Source: Bordetella parapertussis
GTDB lineage: Bacteria; Pseudomonadota; Gammaproteobacteria; Burkholderiales; Burkholderiaceae_B
Length of the DNA stretch: 11,383 nt
Assembly: GCA_945882005.1 (NCBI GenBank)
Contig: CAMCWG010000070.1
Span: 1 to 11,383 of the forward strand
Reading direction: 5' to 3'
The notes beneath the pieces are model-generated. The model saw only the letters and a program-made list of their open reading frames with translations. It was not told the origin of the DNA and did no database searches. Position numbers and translations under genes: made by a program. Numbering within the stretch: position 1 is the first letter of the stretch; each line of letters begins with the position of its first letter. Positions 1 to 7,040 of this stretch are shown one piece after another.

Positions 1-582
1 ATGTTTCGCGCCCACTGCCAGACGCGACCGACTGTGTTTGACCACATCAACGTCGGCTTGCGTGACTTGAATCACTTCATCCATCGGGAGTTTCGCATCG
101 ACAATGATGACGGCAGTCATCAGCTTTGTGATGGAGGCAATAGGTCGAACAACTTGTTCGTTCCGTGAATACAAAACAGCTTTGCTGCTCAAATCTTGAA
201 CGAAGACCACGTTTGACCGTAAGCCGCCTGCTGCGGCAACGCCTGCGGCACTCTTGCCGCGATTGGCAACGGGTACAACTGCCTTGGTGCCTGTTGTGGT
301 CTTCCCGTTCTTGGGCGTGACAGCGCGATTTCCTTGGGGAGCGCCTGCGGGTGCGGCCTTTTTGTCAGGAGTCTGCGCAGGAGGAGTCGTTTTGGCTGTT
401 TTGCTTGGTTGCTGCTTTTTCCGTGTTGTGGTGCTTTTCTTTGGCTTGGCCGGTTGCGTGGCCGAGGTGCTGCTTGACGTAGTTTGTTGTGCGCTTACCG
501 AGATTGGTGAGACAGCAAGTCCCAAGCAGATTAGGCTTGAAATCCATGCTTTTTGTAGGGGTAAAGCGAGCTTCAAACGCAT
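1..582 (-). CDS. pbpG: D-alanyl-D-alanine endopeptidase (PBP7 family), N-terminal part
   Basis: This is the first 194 codons of a periplasmic penicillin-binding protein; the 3' end lies beyond the window start. Residues 1-32 look like a signal peptide: basic MRLK start, hydrophobic stretch around 14-30, likely cut after VSA. Residues about 35-115 are a low-complexity linker rich in Lys, Thr, Pro, Ala and Gln. The catalytic domain then begins, and RPIASITKL at 146-154 carries the SxxK motif with nucleophile Ser150 and Lys153. The SxN and KTG motifs would be downstream and are not visible. The family cleaves D-Ala-meso-DAP cross-links in peptidoglycan; the PBP5/6-type carboxypeptidases share the fold and are the alternative. 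The ATG at 582 is preceded by AGAGG with an 8-base spacer and starts directly in the signal peptide. It follows pdxA on the same strand after 100 bases and seems to have its own promoter. Confidence 0.82.
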   Translation of the reverse strand, partial: MRLKLALPLQKAWISSLICLGLAVSPISVSAQQTTSSSTSATQPAKPKKSTTTRKKQQPSKTAKTTPPAQTPDKKAAPAGAPQGNRAVTPKNGKTTTGTKAVVPVANRGKSAAGVAAAGGLRSNVVFVQDLSSKAVLYSRNEQVVRPIASITKLMTAVIIVDAKLPMDEVIQVTQADVDVVKHSRSRLAVGAKH

Positions 583-590
583 TCCCAGCG

Positions 591-633
591 CCTCTTAAGT
601 ATAAAAACCAGTCAAATTATATACTTAGAGAGG
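591..633 (-). repeat. Long inverted repeat over the pbpG promoter and ribosome binding site
   Basis: The arms are 591-603 and 620-633. They match over 13 base pairs (8, then 5) with a single unpaired base in the 620-633 arm (position 628), around a 16-base spacer. Read as minus-strand RNA, CCUCUCUAAGUAUA pairs with UAUACUUAAGAGG, so the AGAGG ribosome binding site of pbpG lies in the stem. No U-run follows on the minus strand, so it does not look like a pdxA terminator. It may be a protein operator, or an RNA hairpin formed only in transcripts reading through from pdxA. Confidence 0.7.
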
Positions 634-644
634 TTACTTAACCT
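616..644 (-). promoter_or_regulatory. Candidate pbpG promoter
   Basis: On the minus strand, positions 621-616 read TATAAT, an exact sigma-70 -10 box. With a 17-base spacer the -35 hexamer would be AGGTTA at 644-639, which is a poor match, so the promoter may need an activator or be weak. The predicted start near 609 leaves a leader of about 27 bases before the ATG at 582. The -10 box overlaps the proximal arm of the inverted repeat, as an operator would. The surrounding 583-682 gap is distinctly AT-rich compared with the flanking genes. Confidence 0.5.
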
Positions 645-682
645 AAAATTTTACGTAAACTTGCCAAACATAGGGTTTATAC

Positions 683-1660
683 TTAGGTCAAGGCAAGGGC
701 TAGCTCAAAGGCTGTACGCAAGGAGGAGGGGTCTGCAATCCCTTTGCCTGCGATATCGAAGGCAGTGCCGTGATCCACACTGGTGCGTACAAAAGGTAGT
801 CCAACGGTGACATTCACCCCTTGGTCTAGACCCAGATACTTGATTGGGATCAGTCCTTGATCGTGATATTGGGCGACACAAATATCGAACTCACCCTGGC
901 GTGCGCGCATAAAAACGGTGTCGCCTGGCCACGGTCCTGTTGCATCGATTCCCTGGGCGCGTGCCAGAGCGATTGCTGGGGCAATGATGTCGAGATCTTC
1001 ATTGCCGAATTTACGTTGTTCGCCAGCGTGTGGATTGAGTCCTGCAACAGCGACACGGGGTGCTTTAACTCCCATCGCCACACAGGCACGATGAGCAAGT
1101 TCAATCGTACGTCTTTCAAGCTCGACTGTGAGTGTGCGAGAGACATCAGCCAATGGAATATGAATGGTCGCAAGGATGACGCGCAACTGGTCATTGACCA
1201 ACATCATGGCAACATGCTCTGTGCCAGACTGTTCAGCAAGTATCTCTGTATGGCCGGGGAAGTCAATGCTCGCAGCGTGCATCGATTCTTTGTTCAGTGG
1301 CGCCGTCACGATTGCACGAACCTTGTGTTGCATGGCATCGTCGATTGCCATGCGCAAAGCAGATACCGCTGCGCTGCCTGCTCTGGCGTCCACGCGACCT
1401 ACGGGTAGATCCGCCGGTAGCGCCGGATGCGTTGAACGCACATACAGTTGGCCCGGTTGCTGCTGCAGTGGCATGCGTTCCAGTGTGTCGATGGCAATGC
1501 ATTGCACCGGCAAGCCGAGCATGCGCGCCGTTCGCTGGAGTGCGCCTAAGTCGCCATACACCACGCAAGGAGCACTCAATCCTTGCGCATGGAGTTTGAC
1601 CACAATCTCAGGGCCAATACCGGCTGCATCACCAAGCGTGAGCGCAACGGGGATCGACAT
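683..1660 (-). CDS. pdxA: 4-hydroxythreonine-4-phosphate dehydrogenase
   Basis: A 325-residue protein of full family length. It catalyses the NAD-dependent oxidation of 4-phosphohydroxy-L-threonine in the DXP-dependent pathway to pyridoxine phosphate, in the cytoplasm. The N-terminal GDAAGIGPE (11-18), TAPLNKE (119-125) and PGHTE (135-139) are signature stretches. Metal-binding histidines fall at H167, H211 (in GLNPHAGE) and H266 (in QYHDQGL), the spacing known from the E. coli enzyme. GIADPSSL near the C terminus is also typical. Its ATG directly abuts the phoH stop codon (TAA-ATG), so translation is probably coupled; a GGGGAAG stretch lies just upstream. In many proteobacteria pdxA sits with surA and ksgA, so the phoH neighbour is less usual. 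The first-loop proline common in GDPAGIGPE is alanine here, which should be tolerated. Confidence 0.96.
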   Translation of the reverse strand: MSIPVALTLGDAAGIGPEIVVKLHAQGLSAPCVVYGDLGALQRTARMLGLPVQCIAIDTLERMPLQQQPGQLYVRSTHPALPADLPVGRVDARAGSAAVSALRMAIDDAMQHKVRAIVTAPLNKESMHAASIDFPGHTEILAEQSGTEHVAMMLVNDQLRVILATIHIPLADVSRTLTVELERRTIELAHRACVAMGVKAPRVAVAGLNPHAGEQRKFGNEDLDIIAPAIALARAQGIDATGPWPGDTVFMRARQGEFDICVAQYHDQGLIPIKYLGLDQGVNVTVGLPFVRTSVDHGTAFDIAGKGIADPSSLRTAFELALALT

Positions 1661-3373
1661 TTACAACACTTCCCCAGCGTAATCAGCCAGTCGTGAACGC
1701 TCACCGCGCTGCAGCGTTACGCTGCCCGCATGTGGCCAACCTTTGAAACGATCCACAACAAAGGTGAGTCCTGAGCTGCCTTCCGTTAGATACGGCGTAT
1801 CAATTTGCGCAATGTTTCCCAGGCAAATGACTTTTGTTCCGGGGCCTGCACGCGTGATGAGCGTTTTCATTTGCTTGGGCGTTAAGTTCTGTGCCTCATC
1901 GATGATGAGATATTTATTGAGGAAGGTGCGCCCCCGCATAAAGTTCAAGGATTTGATTTTGATCTTTGAGCGGATTAAATCCAGAGTGGTTGCGCGTCCC
2001 CATTCGTTACCGCCATTACTGCCACCATCGGCGTCACCCATGTTCAAGACTTCGAGGTTGTCCTCGAGCGCGCCCATCCACGGCTGCATTTTTTCTTCCT
2101 CGGTGCCTGGCAGAAAACCAATGTCCTCACCAACAGGAACAGTCACGCGTGTCATGATGATCTCGCTGTAGCGCTTGGTTTCAAGCACTTGTGCCAGACC
2201 CGCAGCAAGCGTCATCAGAGTTTTTCCGGTTCCCGCTTGACCGAGTAGTGAAACGAAATCACACTCCGGATTCATCAGCAGGTTCATCGCAAAGTTTTGC
2301 TCGCGGTTGCGTGCGGTGACACCCCAGACATTATTCTTGCCGTGGGTGAAGTCCCGCAAGGTGGCGAGTACTGCGGTTTTACCGTTTACTTCACGCACTT
2401 GTGCATACAAAGGCATTGAGCCTTCGAAATACACAAACTGATTCACCATGAACTGATGGCACAAAGGTCCATTAATTCGATAGAAGGTGGTACCTCCTTG
2501 CTGCCAAGATTCCACGCCTTTGCCGTGCTTGTTCCAGAAATTCTCTGGCAACTCTAGCATGCCCGAATAGAGAAGGTCGGAGTCCTCTAACACCTGATCG
2601 TTGAAATAGTCTTCAGCCGACATCGATAGTGCACGCGCCTTCAAGCGCATGTTGATGTCTTTCGACACTAAAACGACTTCGCGGGTCGGATATTTTTCTT
2701 GCAAGGCGCGCACGACACCAAGAATTAGGTTGTCCGCTTTGCCCATGGGTAAGTCAGGCGGAAGCGTGCCCGTCATCGCTGTGGTCTGAAAGAACAAACG
2801 CCCGATCGCGTCTTTGTGTCCCAGCCCACTGAGGGGTAAACCTTCGTCAAGCTTGCGGTGCTCGGCGACCAGGGTGTCCAGAGAACGACTGACCTGGCGA
2901 GCGTTACGTGCAACCTCAGACATGCCTTTCTTTTGATGATCAAGCTCTTCAAGCGTCATCATGGGTAAAAAGACGTCATGTTCCTCAAAACGAAAAAGCG
3001 AAGACGGGTCATGAAGCAGAACGTTGGTGTCGAGCACGAACAACTTGCGAATCCCTGTCTGAGCCGAGGATTTGCGGCGCTGTGGTGTTCGCGGGATAGC
3101 CGATTTTTTCTGAGCAGATGTTTTAGTTGGTGCGATGGAAGGCGACGCCGCCGGTGTTGTCGCCATGGGGAGTTTGAATGAGCTTCGTTGGTTCGTCACA
3201 CTTTCGTCTTGAATAACATCCTCCGCTTCAAGCGCTAGTATGCGATGTTCAGTTTTTGCTGCGTTGGCGGGCTTGCTTTTCGCGGTCTGTGCAATCGGGG
3301 GTAAGAGGTCTAATTCAGTGTCGTTATGGTCGAGTATTGCGGCAGGGCGGGTGGGCAGCTTGGGCAACGGCAT
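1661..3373 (-). CDS. phoH: PIN-domain PhoH family ATPase
   Basis: A 570-residue cytoplasmic protein. Residues 1-108 are a low-complexity, probably disordered region rich in Ala, Pro, Ser, Thr and Lys. A PIN nuclease-like domain follows (about 110-255), with acidic residues D115 (LDTN), E142/E143, D214 and D239 suited to metal binding. A central linker domain (about 275-345) precedes a PhoH P-loop ATPase (about 350-570). The ATPase has Walker A GQAGTGKT (378-385), Walker B LIIDEAQN (489-496) and GNIAQIDTPYL. Proteins of this architecture are thought to act in RNA metabolism as nuclease-helicases; the role here is inferred from the family. A short Gly/Asn/Asp insert (about 446-458) interrupts the ATPase. 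The ATG at 3373 has AGGAG 10 bases upstream. It lies 38 bases after bcp and directly before pdxA, so it is most likely part of the same transcript. Confidence 0.94.
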   Translation of the reverse strand: MPLPKLPTRPAAILDHNDTELDLLPPIAQTAKSKPANAAKTEHRILALEAEDVIQDESVTNQRSSFKLPMATTPAASPSIAPTKTSAQKKSAIPRTPQRRKSSAQTGIRKLFVLDTNVLLHDPSSLFRFEEHDVFLPMMTLEELDHQKKGMSEVARNARQVSRSLDTLVAEHRKLDEGLPLSGLGHKDAIGRLFFQTTAMTGTLPPDLPMGKADNLILGVVRALQEKYPTREVVLVSKDINMRLKARALSMSAEDYFNDQVLEDSDLLYSGMLELPENFWNKHGKGVESWQQGGTTFYRINGPLCHQFMVNQFVYFEGSMPLYAQVREVNGKTAVLATLRDFTHGKNNVWGVTARNREQNFAMNLLMNPECDFVSLLGQAGTGKTLMTLAAGLAQVLETKRYSEIIMTRVTVPVGEDIGFLPGTEEEKMQPWMGALEDNLEVLNMGDADGGSNGGNEWGRATTLDLIRSKIKIKSLNFMRGRTFLNKYLIIDEAQNLTPKQMKTLITRAGPGTKVICLGNIAQIDTPYLTEGSSGLTFVVDRFKGWPHAGSVTLQRGERSRLADYAGEVL

Positions 3374-3411
3374 ACGAGAAAATCTCCTGGAGGGAAAAAC
3401 AATCGAATAAA

Positions 3412-3879
3412 TCAGGTCAGGCTACTAGCAGCTTGCAGTACCTCTTGGGCATGTCCTGGCACTTTGACGCCGCGCCATGCTTGAACAAGTTTTCCACGTG
3501 CGTCGATGAGAAAGGTACTACGTTCAATGCCACGTACCTGTCTCCCATACATTTGTTTCAATTTGATGACATCATAGGTATTGCATACGACCTCATCGGA
3601 GTCCGAGATCAGGGGAAATGGCAACTCTAGTTTCTTACTGAAATTTTCGTGTGACTTGAGTGAATCACGCGAAACACCAATGACGACGCAACTTTGCGCC
3701 AGAAATTGGTCGTGGAGGTCGCGGAAGTTTTCAGTCTCAGTAGTGCATCCCGGCGTGTTGTCTTTCGGATAAAAATAAAGCACAACGCCGCGGCCGTTGC
3801 ATTGTTTCAGGGTAATTTCGCCGAACGTGCTCAGAGCCTTGAAGTCCGGGGCTGCTTTGCCGATTTGTACGGTTGTCAT
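3412..3879 (-). CDS. bcp: Thioredoxin-dependent peroxiredoxin, Bcp/PrxQ family
   Basis: A 155-residue thiol peroxidase that reduces hydrogen peroxide and organic hydroperoxides in the cytoplasm. The peroxidatic Cys45 lies in NTPGCTTE (41-48), and Arg120 in GIERSTFLID is the conserved active-site arginine. Where E. coli Bcp has its resolving Cys50, this protein has glutamate, so the usual Cys45-Cys50 disulphide cannot form. Cys64 and Cys99 remain, and Cys99 sits where E. coli also has a cysteine. The frame is open upstream, but the ATG at 3879 gives the family N terminus (MTTVQIGKAAPDF). AGGAG lies 10 bases before it, inside the end of the upstream gene. The longer reading would overlap that gene by about 165 bases with non-family sequence. 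It starts 2 bases after the Mth938-like gene. Confidence 0.95.
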   Translation of the reverse strand: MTTVQIGKAAPDFKALSTFGEITLKQCNGRGVVLYFYPKDNTPGCTTETENFRDLHDQFLAQSCVVIGVSRDSLKSHENFSKKLELPFPLISDSDEVVCNTYDVIKLKQMYGRQVRGIERSTFLIDARGKLVQAWRGVKVPGHAQEVLQAASSLT

Positions 3880-3881
3880 GA

Positions 3882-4346
3882 TTAAGTAGCTCCTGGGGCG
3901 GTGTGCTCTGGCAGCAGGGCGGCGATCACCTGACGACCTTCTGCCATGAGAATGTTGTAGGTGCGGGCCGCAGCTTGCGTGCTCATGCATTCGACACCCA
4001 CGCCGGCCTGTAAGAGTGGCAGCAAGATCGTGTGGGATAGCATGCATTGACGGTTCCCGGTTCCGATCAGCAATACTTCAGGTCGGACTCCTTCAAGGCT
4101 TGGGCCTGTGGACTCAGTGGCGTCTAAAAATGCCATAGGGTCTAGCGGTGCGAACTTGAGTTGTGCAGCTTGTAGCAGGAGGGCGGTGGTGATGTCCGTG
4201 GCTGTTTCAGCGGGCCAACGTTCCACGGCGCCCATGGGGCCAAAAGCGATCGCGTGGTCAAAACGCGTCTGGTTAATTTCGACAAAGCCGTCACCGTATC
4301 CCGTGACGGTGTTCAGTGCCGAATTGGTATCAGTATGAAGCTTCAA
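3882..4346 (-). CDS. Mth938-like domain protein (DUF498 / NDUFAF3 family)
   Basis: A 154-residue protein of unknown biochemical role. Two conserved blocks place it in the Mth938-like (Xcc1710-like) family: PEVLLIGTGNRQ at 89-100 and GVECMSTQAAARTYNILMAE at 117-136. Human NDUFAF3, a complex I assembly factor, shares the fold; bacterial members are mostly uncharacterised and no function is claimed here. The start is the TTG at 4346, because an in-frame TGA lies immediately before it, GGAG is 6 bases upstream, and the resulting MKLH...LNTVTGYG start is the typical family N terminus. It is the first gene of the minus-strand operon and has its own candidate promoter. The bcp ribosome binding site lies in its last codons, suggesting coupled translation. 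Confidence 0.88.
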   Translation of the reverse strand: MKLHTDTNSALNTVTGYGDGFVEINQTRFDHAIAFGPMGAVERWPAETATDITTALLLQAAQLKFAPLDPMAFLDATESTGPSLEGVRPEVLLIGTGNRQCMLSHTILLPLLQAGVGVECMSTQAAARTYNILMAEGRQVIAALLPEHTAPGAT

Positions 4347-4352
4347 TCAATA

Positions 4353-4356
4353 CTCC
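4353..4356 (-). promoter_or_regulatory. Ribosome binding site fixing a TTG start
   Basis: GGAG on the minus strand, 6 bases before TTG at 4346. A TGA stop sits in frame right before the TTG, so no earlier start is possible, and the family N terminus begins exactly at this codon. Confidence 0.65.
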
Positions 4357-4370
4357 GGCAGGTTCCGTGG

Positions 4371-4376
4371 ATCATA
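4371..4376 (-). promoter_or_regulatory. Candidate -10 box for the Mth938-like/bcp/phoH/pdxA operon
   Basis: Reading the minus strand, TATGAT matches the sigma-70 -10 consensus at 5 of 6 positions. The start would be near 4364, giving a leader of about 17 bases before the TTG at 4346. No good -35 hexamer is seen at the usual distance, so this is a weak to moderate prediction. Confidence 0.35.
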
Positions 4377-4460
4377 GCGCAATCATTCGTCAGATGCGAT
4401 CACAGAGTACCTACCATTACCAAGGAGAAATCGAGATTTTTAGGTGTTTTTGCCCCCGAT

Positions 4461-4489
4461 TTGCCGGGTAGCCCGTGATGCGCTAGATT
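4461..4489 (+). promoter_or_regulatory. Candidate promoter of the alaC-hom-thrC-crcB operon
   Basis: TTGCCG (4461-4466) and TAGATT (4484-4489) are separated by 17 bases; each hexamer matches consensus at 4 of 6 positions. Transcription would begin near 4496, about 53 bases before the alaC ATG. A short dyad, CGGG-TAG-CCCG (4465-4475), lies in the -35/spacer region; it is too small to call an operator. I see no Thr- or Ile-rich leader peptide or attenuator between 4347 and 4548. Confidence 0.35.
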
Positions 4490-4548
4490 ATGGGGTTTTG
4501 CTGCACTGCAAATAAAGCCGATTCAGGTTGGATGACCAAGGATTTAGG

Positions 4549-5733
4549 ATGAAGAAGTTTCCCCGCATCGAGCGGTTGCCTCCGTATGTTTTCAATATCA
4601 CTGCCGAGCTGAAAATGGCAGCCCGCCGGCGCGGCGAGGACATTATTGATATGTCGATGGGTAACCCCGATGGCGCGACACCCCCGCACATCGTGGAAAA
4701 GCTCGTCGAGGCCTCCGAACGACCCACGACCCATGGCTACTCGGTGTCAAAAGGGATTCCACGCTTGCGTAAGGCGATTGCAGACTGGTATCAGCGCCGC
4801 TATCAAGTAGACATTGATCCTGATTCCGAGGCGATCGTCACGATCGGCTCGAAAGAGGGTTTGGCGCACTTGATGCTGGCGACGTTAGATTCTGGTGATA
4901 CCGTTCTCGTGCCAAATCCAAGCTATCCCATTCATATTTACGGCGCCGTGATCGCCGGTGCCAATATTCGCTCTGTGCGCATGACGCCAGGCGTCGATTT
5001 CTTTGAAGAACTCGAACGCGCCGTCAGAGAGTCGATTCCAAAGCCGAAGATGATGATTCTGGGGTTCCCGAGCAACCCGACGGCACAGTGTGTCGATCTT
5101 CCGTTTTTTGAACGTGTGATTAAGCTCGCCCGTGAACATGACATCATCGTCGTGCATGATCTTGCTTATGCAGATATTTGTTTTGACGGCTATCAGGCTC
5201 CCTCCATCATGCAGGTAGCGGGTGCACGCGAAGTGGCGGTTGAGTTTTTCACCATGAGTAAAAGCTACAACATGGCCGGCTGGCGCGTGGGCTTTATGGT
5301 GGGCAACGCCGAGCTCGTCAGTGCGTTAGCGCGAATTAAAAGCTATCACGACTATGGCACGTTCACGCCGATACAGGTCGCCTCGATCGCTGCCTTGGAC
5401 GGTCCGCAGGATTGTGTGCAAGAGGTTGTACAAAAATATCAAAGTCGTCGCGATGTGCTGGTCAAAGGTTTGCACGAGGCGGGCTGGATGGTTGAGAACC
5501 CCAAGGCGTCCATGTATATCTGGGCGCATATCCCTGAACCCTATCGGGCCAAGGGATCGCTGGAGTTCGCTAAGCGTATTCTGGAGGAGGCCAAAGTTGC
5601 GGTGTCTCCAGGTATTGGTTTTGGTGAGTACGGCGATGAGTACGTACGGTTTGCATTGATTGAAAACGAGCAGCGCACCCGGCAGGCGGTGCGCGGCATC
5701 AAAGAAATGTTTCGCAAGGACGGATTGCTGTAA
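4549..5733 (+). CDS. alaC: Class I/II aminotransferase, AlaC-type alanine transaminase
   Basis: A 394-residue fold-type I PLP enzyme, probably interconverting pyruvate plus glutamate with alanine plus 2-oxoglutarate in the cytoplasm. The PLP-binding Lys238 is in [12 protein letters not shown] (236-246), with Asn176 (FPSNPT), Asp204 and Tyr207 (HDLAYAD) positioned for the cofactor and Arg367 for the substrate carboxylate. The N terminus [19 protein letters not shown] is typical of AlaC (YfdZ). The ATG at 4549 is chosen because AAGGA lies 6 bases upstream; a TTG at 4528 would add seven residues without a good binding site. Its stop overlaps the hom start (TAATG). Linkage to hom and thrC is the arrangement I recall for Burkholderiales. 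Substrate choice is inferred; a broader or aspartate/methionine-type activity cannot be excluded. Confidence 0.9.
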   Translation: MKKFPRIERLPPYVFNITAELKMAARRRGEDIIDMSMGNPDGATPPHIVEKLVEASERPTTHGYSVSKGIPRLRKAIADWYQRRYQVDIDPDSEAIVTIGSKEGLAHLMLATLDSGDTVLVPNPSYPIHIYGAVIAGANIRSVRMTPGVDFFEELERAVRESIPKPKMMILGFPSNPTAQCVDLPFFERVIKLAREHDIIVVHDLAYADICFDGYQAPSIMQVAGAREVAVEFFTMSKSYNMAGWRVGFMVGNAELVSALARIKSYHDYGTFTPIQVASIAALDGPQDCVQEVVQKYQSRRDVLVKGLHEAGWMVENPKASMYIWAHIPEPYRAKGSLEFAKRILEEAKVAVSPGIGFGEYGDEYVRFALIENEQRTRQAVRGIKEMFRKDGLL

Positions 5734-7040
5734 TGGACTCTATTAAAGTTGGCCTACTCGGGCTTGGCGTTGTCGGTGGCGGGACCTGGAAGGTGCTTCG
5801 TCGTAATGCCCAAGAAATCGCGCGTCGCGCCGGTCAGACGATTGAAGTCACGCGCATTGCTGTGCGCGATATTGAGAAGGCGCGTGCCCTGGTTGGCTCG
5901 ACAATGCTGGTTGATGCAGATCCGTTTGGCTTAGTACGCGACCCATCGATTGATATTGTCGTGGAGCTGATGGGCGGGGACACCCTGGCGCGTGAACTCG
6001 TGCTTGAAGCCATCGCGCAGGGCAAGCATGTTGTCACCGCGAATAAAGCACTGCTTGCGAAACACGGTACGGAAATTTTTGCAGCAGCGTCGGCGAAAGG
6101 TGTTGTTGTTGCCTTCGAAGCCGCGGTAGCCGGTGGCATACCTATTATTAAAGCGATTCGTGAAGGTTTGACTGCCAACCGTATTGAGTGGGTTGCCGGA
6201 ATCATCAACGGCACGACTAATTTTATTTTGTCGGAAATGCGTTCGCGCGGCCTACCGTTTGCGACAGTGTTGGCGGAGGCGCAAAAGCTTGGCTATGCCG
6301 AAGCCGATCCAACCTTTGATATCGAGGGGGTTGATGCTGCACATAAGCTGACGCTTTTAGCGTCACTGGCCTTTGGTATTCCAGTGCAGTTCGATCGTGC
6401 CTATATCGAAGGTATTTCAAAATTAGCGGCAGACGACATCAAATTAGCCGAGCGCTTGGGTTACAGAATCAAGCTGCTGGGGATCACCAAACGTCGACGC
6501 GAAGGGATCGAGCTGCGCGTGCATCCTGCACTGGTGCCTGCCAAGTCGATGCTGGCCAATGTCGAGGGTGCGATGAACGCTGTTTTGGTTCGCGGCGATG
6601 CTGTTGGTCAGACCTTGTACTACGGCAAGGGTGCAGGTGAAGAGCCGACGGCCTCTGCCGTCGTAGCGGATTTGGTCGATGTCACACGCTTATTGACTGC
6701 TGACCCAGAGCACCGCGTACCGCACCTTGCCTTTCAGCCTGATGCGATGTCGGACACGCCGATTTTGTCGATCGAGGATGTGATTACCTCCTACTACTTG
6801 CGTTTGACAGTGGCGGATCAGCCAGGCGTCTTGGCTGACATTGCGCGTGTCTTCTCGGATCGTGGCATTTCGATCGGCTCAATGATTCAACAGCCTTCAG
6901 ACGTGGATGCGAGTGCTGATCTGGTATTTCTGACACACGAGGCGCTTGAGCGCGACGTGAATGCAGCGATCGCCCAAATTGAGGTGTTGCCGTTCGTGCG
7001 CTCGAGCGTGACTCGCCTACGGATGGAAAGTCTGTCATGA
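5733..7040 (+). CDS. hom: Homoserine dehydrogenase with C-terminal ACT domain
   Basis: A 435-residue monofunctional enzyme reducing aspartate semialdehyde to homoserine with NAD(P)H, the branch point to threonine and methionine. The Rossmann nucleotide-binding loop is GLGVVGGG (10-17). TANKALL (102-108) holds Lys105, and INGTTNFIL (158-166) is the signature. E190, D196, D201 and catalytic K205 in the GYAEADPTFD...DAAHK region match the spacing of the yeast active site (E208, D214, D219, K223). An ACT domain occupies about 354-430 (YYLRLTVADQPGVLADIA), the usual site of threonine feedback. There is no aspartokinase fusion. The ATG shares a base with the alaC stop; AAGGA and CGGA lie 12 and 8 bases upstream. 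The last four bases overlap thrC (ATGA). thrB is absent between hom and thrC. Confidence 0.97.
   Translation: MDSIKVGLLGLGVVGGGTWKVLRRNAQEIARRAGQTIEVTRIAVRDIEKARALVGSTMLVDADPFGLVRDPSIDIVVELMGGDTLARELVLEAIAQGKHVVTANKALLAKHGTEIFAAASAKGVVVAFEAAVAGGIPIIKAIREGLTANRIEWVAGIINGTTNFILSEMRSRGLPFATVLAEAQKLGYAEADPTFDIEGVDAAHKLTLLASLAFGIPVQFDRAYIEGISKLAADDIKLAERLGYRIKLLGITKRRREGIELRVHPALVPAKSMLANVEGAMNAVLVRGDAVGQTLYYGKGAGEEPTASAVVADLVDVTRLLTADPEHRVPHLAFQPDAMSDTPILSIEDVITSYYLRLTVADQPGVLADIARVFSDRGISIGSMIQQPSDVDASADLVFLTHEALERDVNAAIAQIEVLPFVRSSVTRLRMESLS

Noticed and set aside
254..598. A 114-codon plus-strand frame with hydrophobic stretches, resembling a membrane protein
   Set aside because: It is antisense to pbpG; its Val/Leu/Cys-rich look comes from reading the Lys/Thr/Pro linker codons backwards.
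651..660. Palindrome TTTACGTAAA (650-659 region) between pdxA and pbpG
   Set aside because: A 10-base AT-rich palindrome is not surprising in this stretch and has no loop or U-run to act as a terminator; kept only as part of the AT-rich upstream region.
857..1682. Long plus-strand open frames opposite pdxA
   Set aside because: They lie wholly antisense to a well-supported pdxA, have no ribosome binding site or recognisable domain, and their composition reflects the complement of pdxA codons.
3880..4047. N-terminal extension of bcp to an ATG at 4047
   Set aside because: It would overlap the Mth938-like gene by about 165 bases with non-family sequence, whereas the ATG at 3879 has a good binding site and the family N terminus.
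4422..4512. A strong AAGGAG at 4422-4427 followed by a 23-codon GTG frame (4444-4515), possibly a leader peptide
   Set aside because: The spacing to the GTG is about 16 bases, the frame has no Thr or multiple Ile codons and no attenuator hairpin with a U-run follows. The frame also overlaps the candidate alaC promoter.
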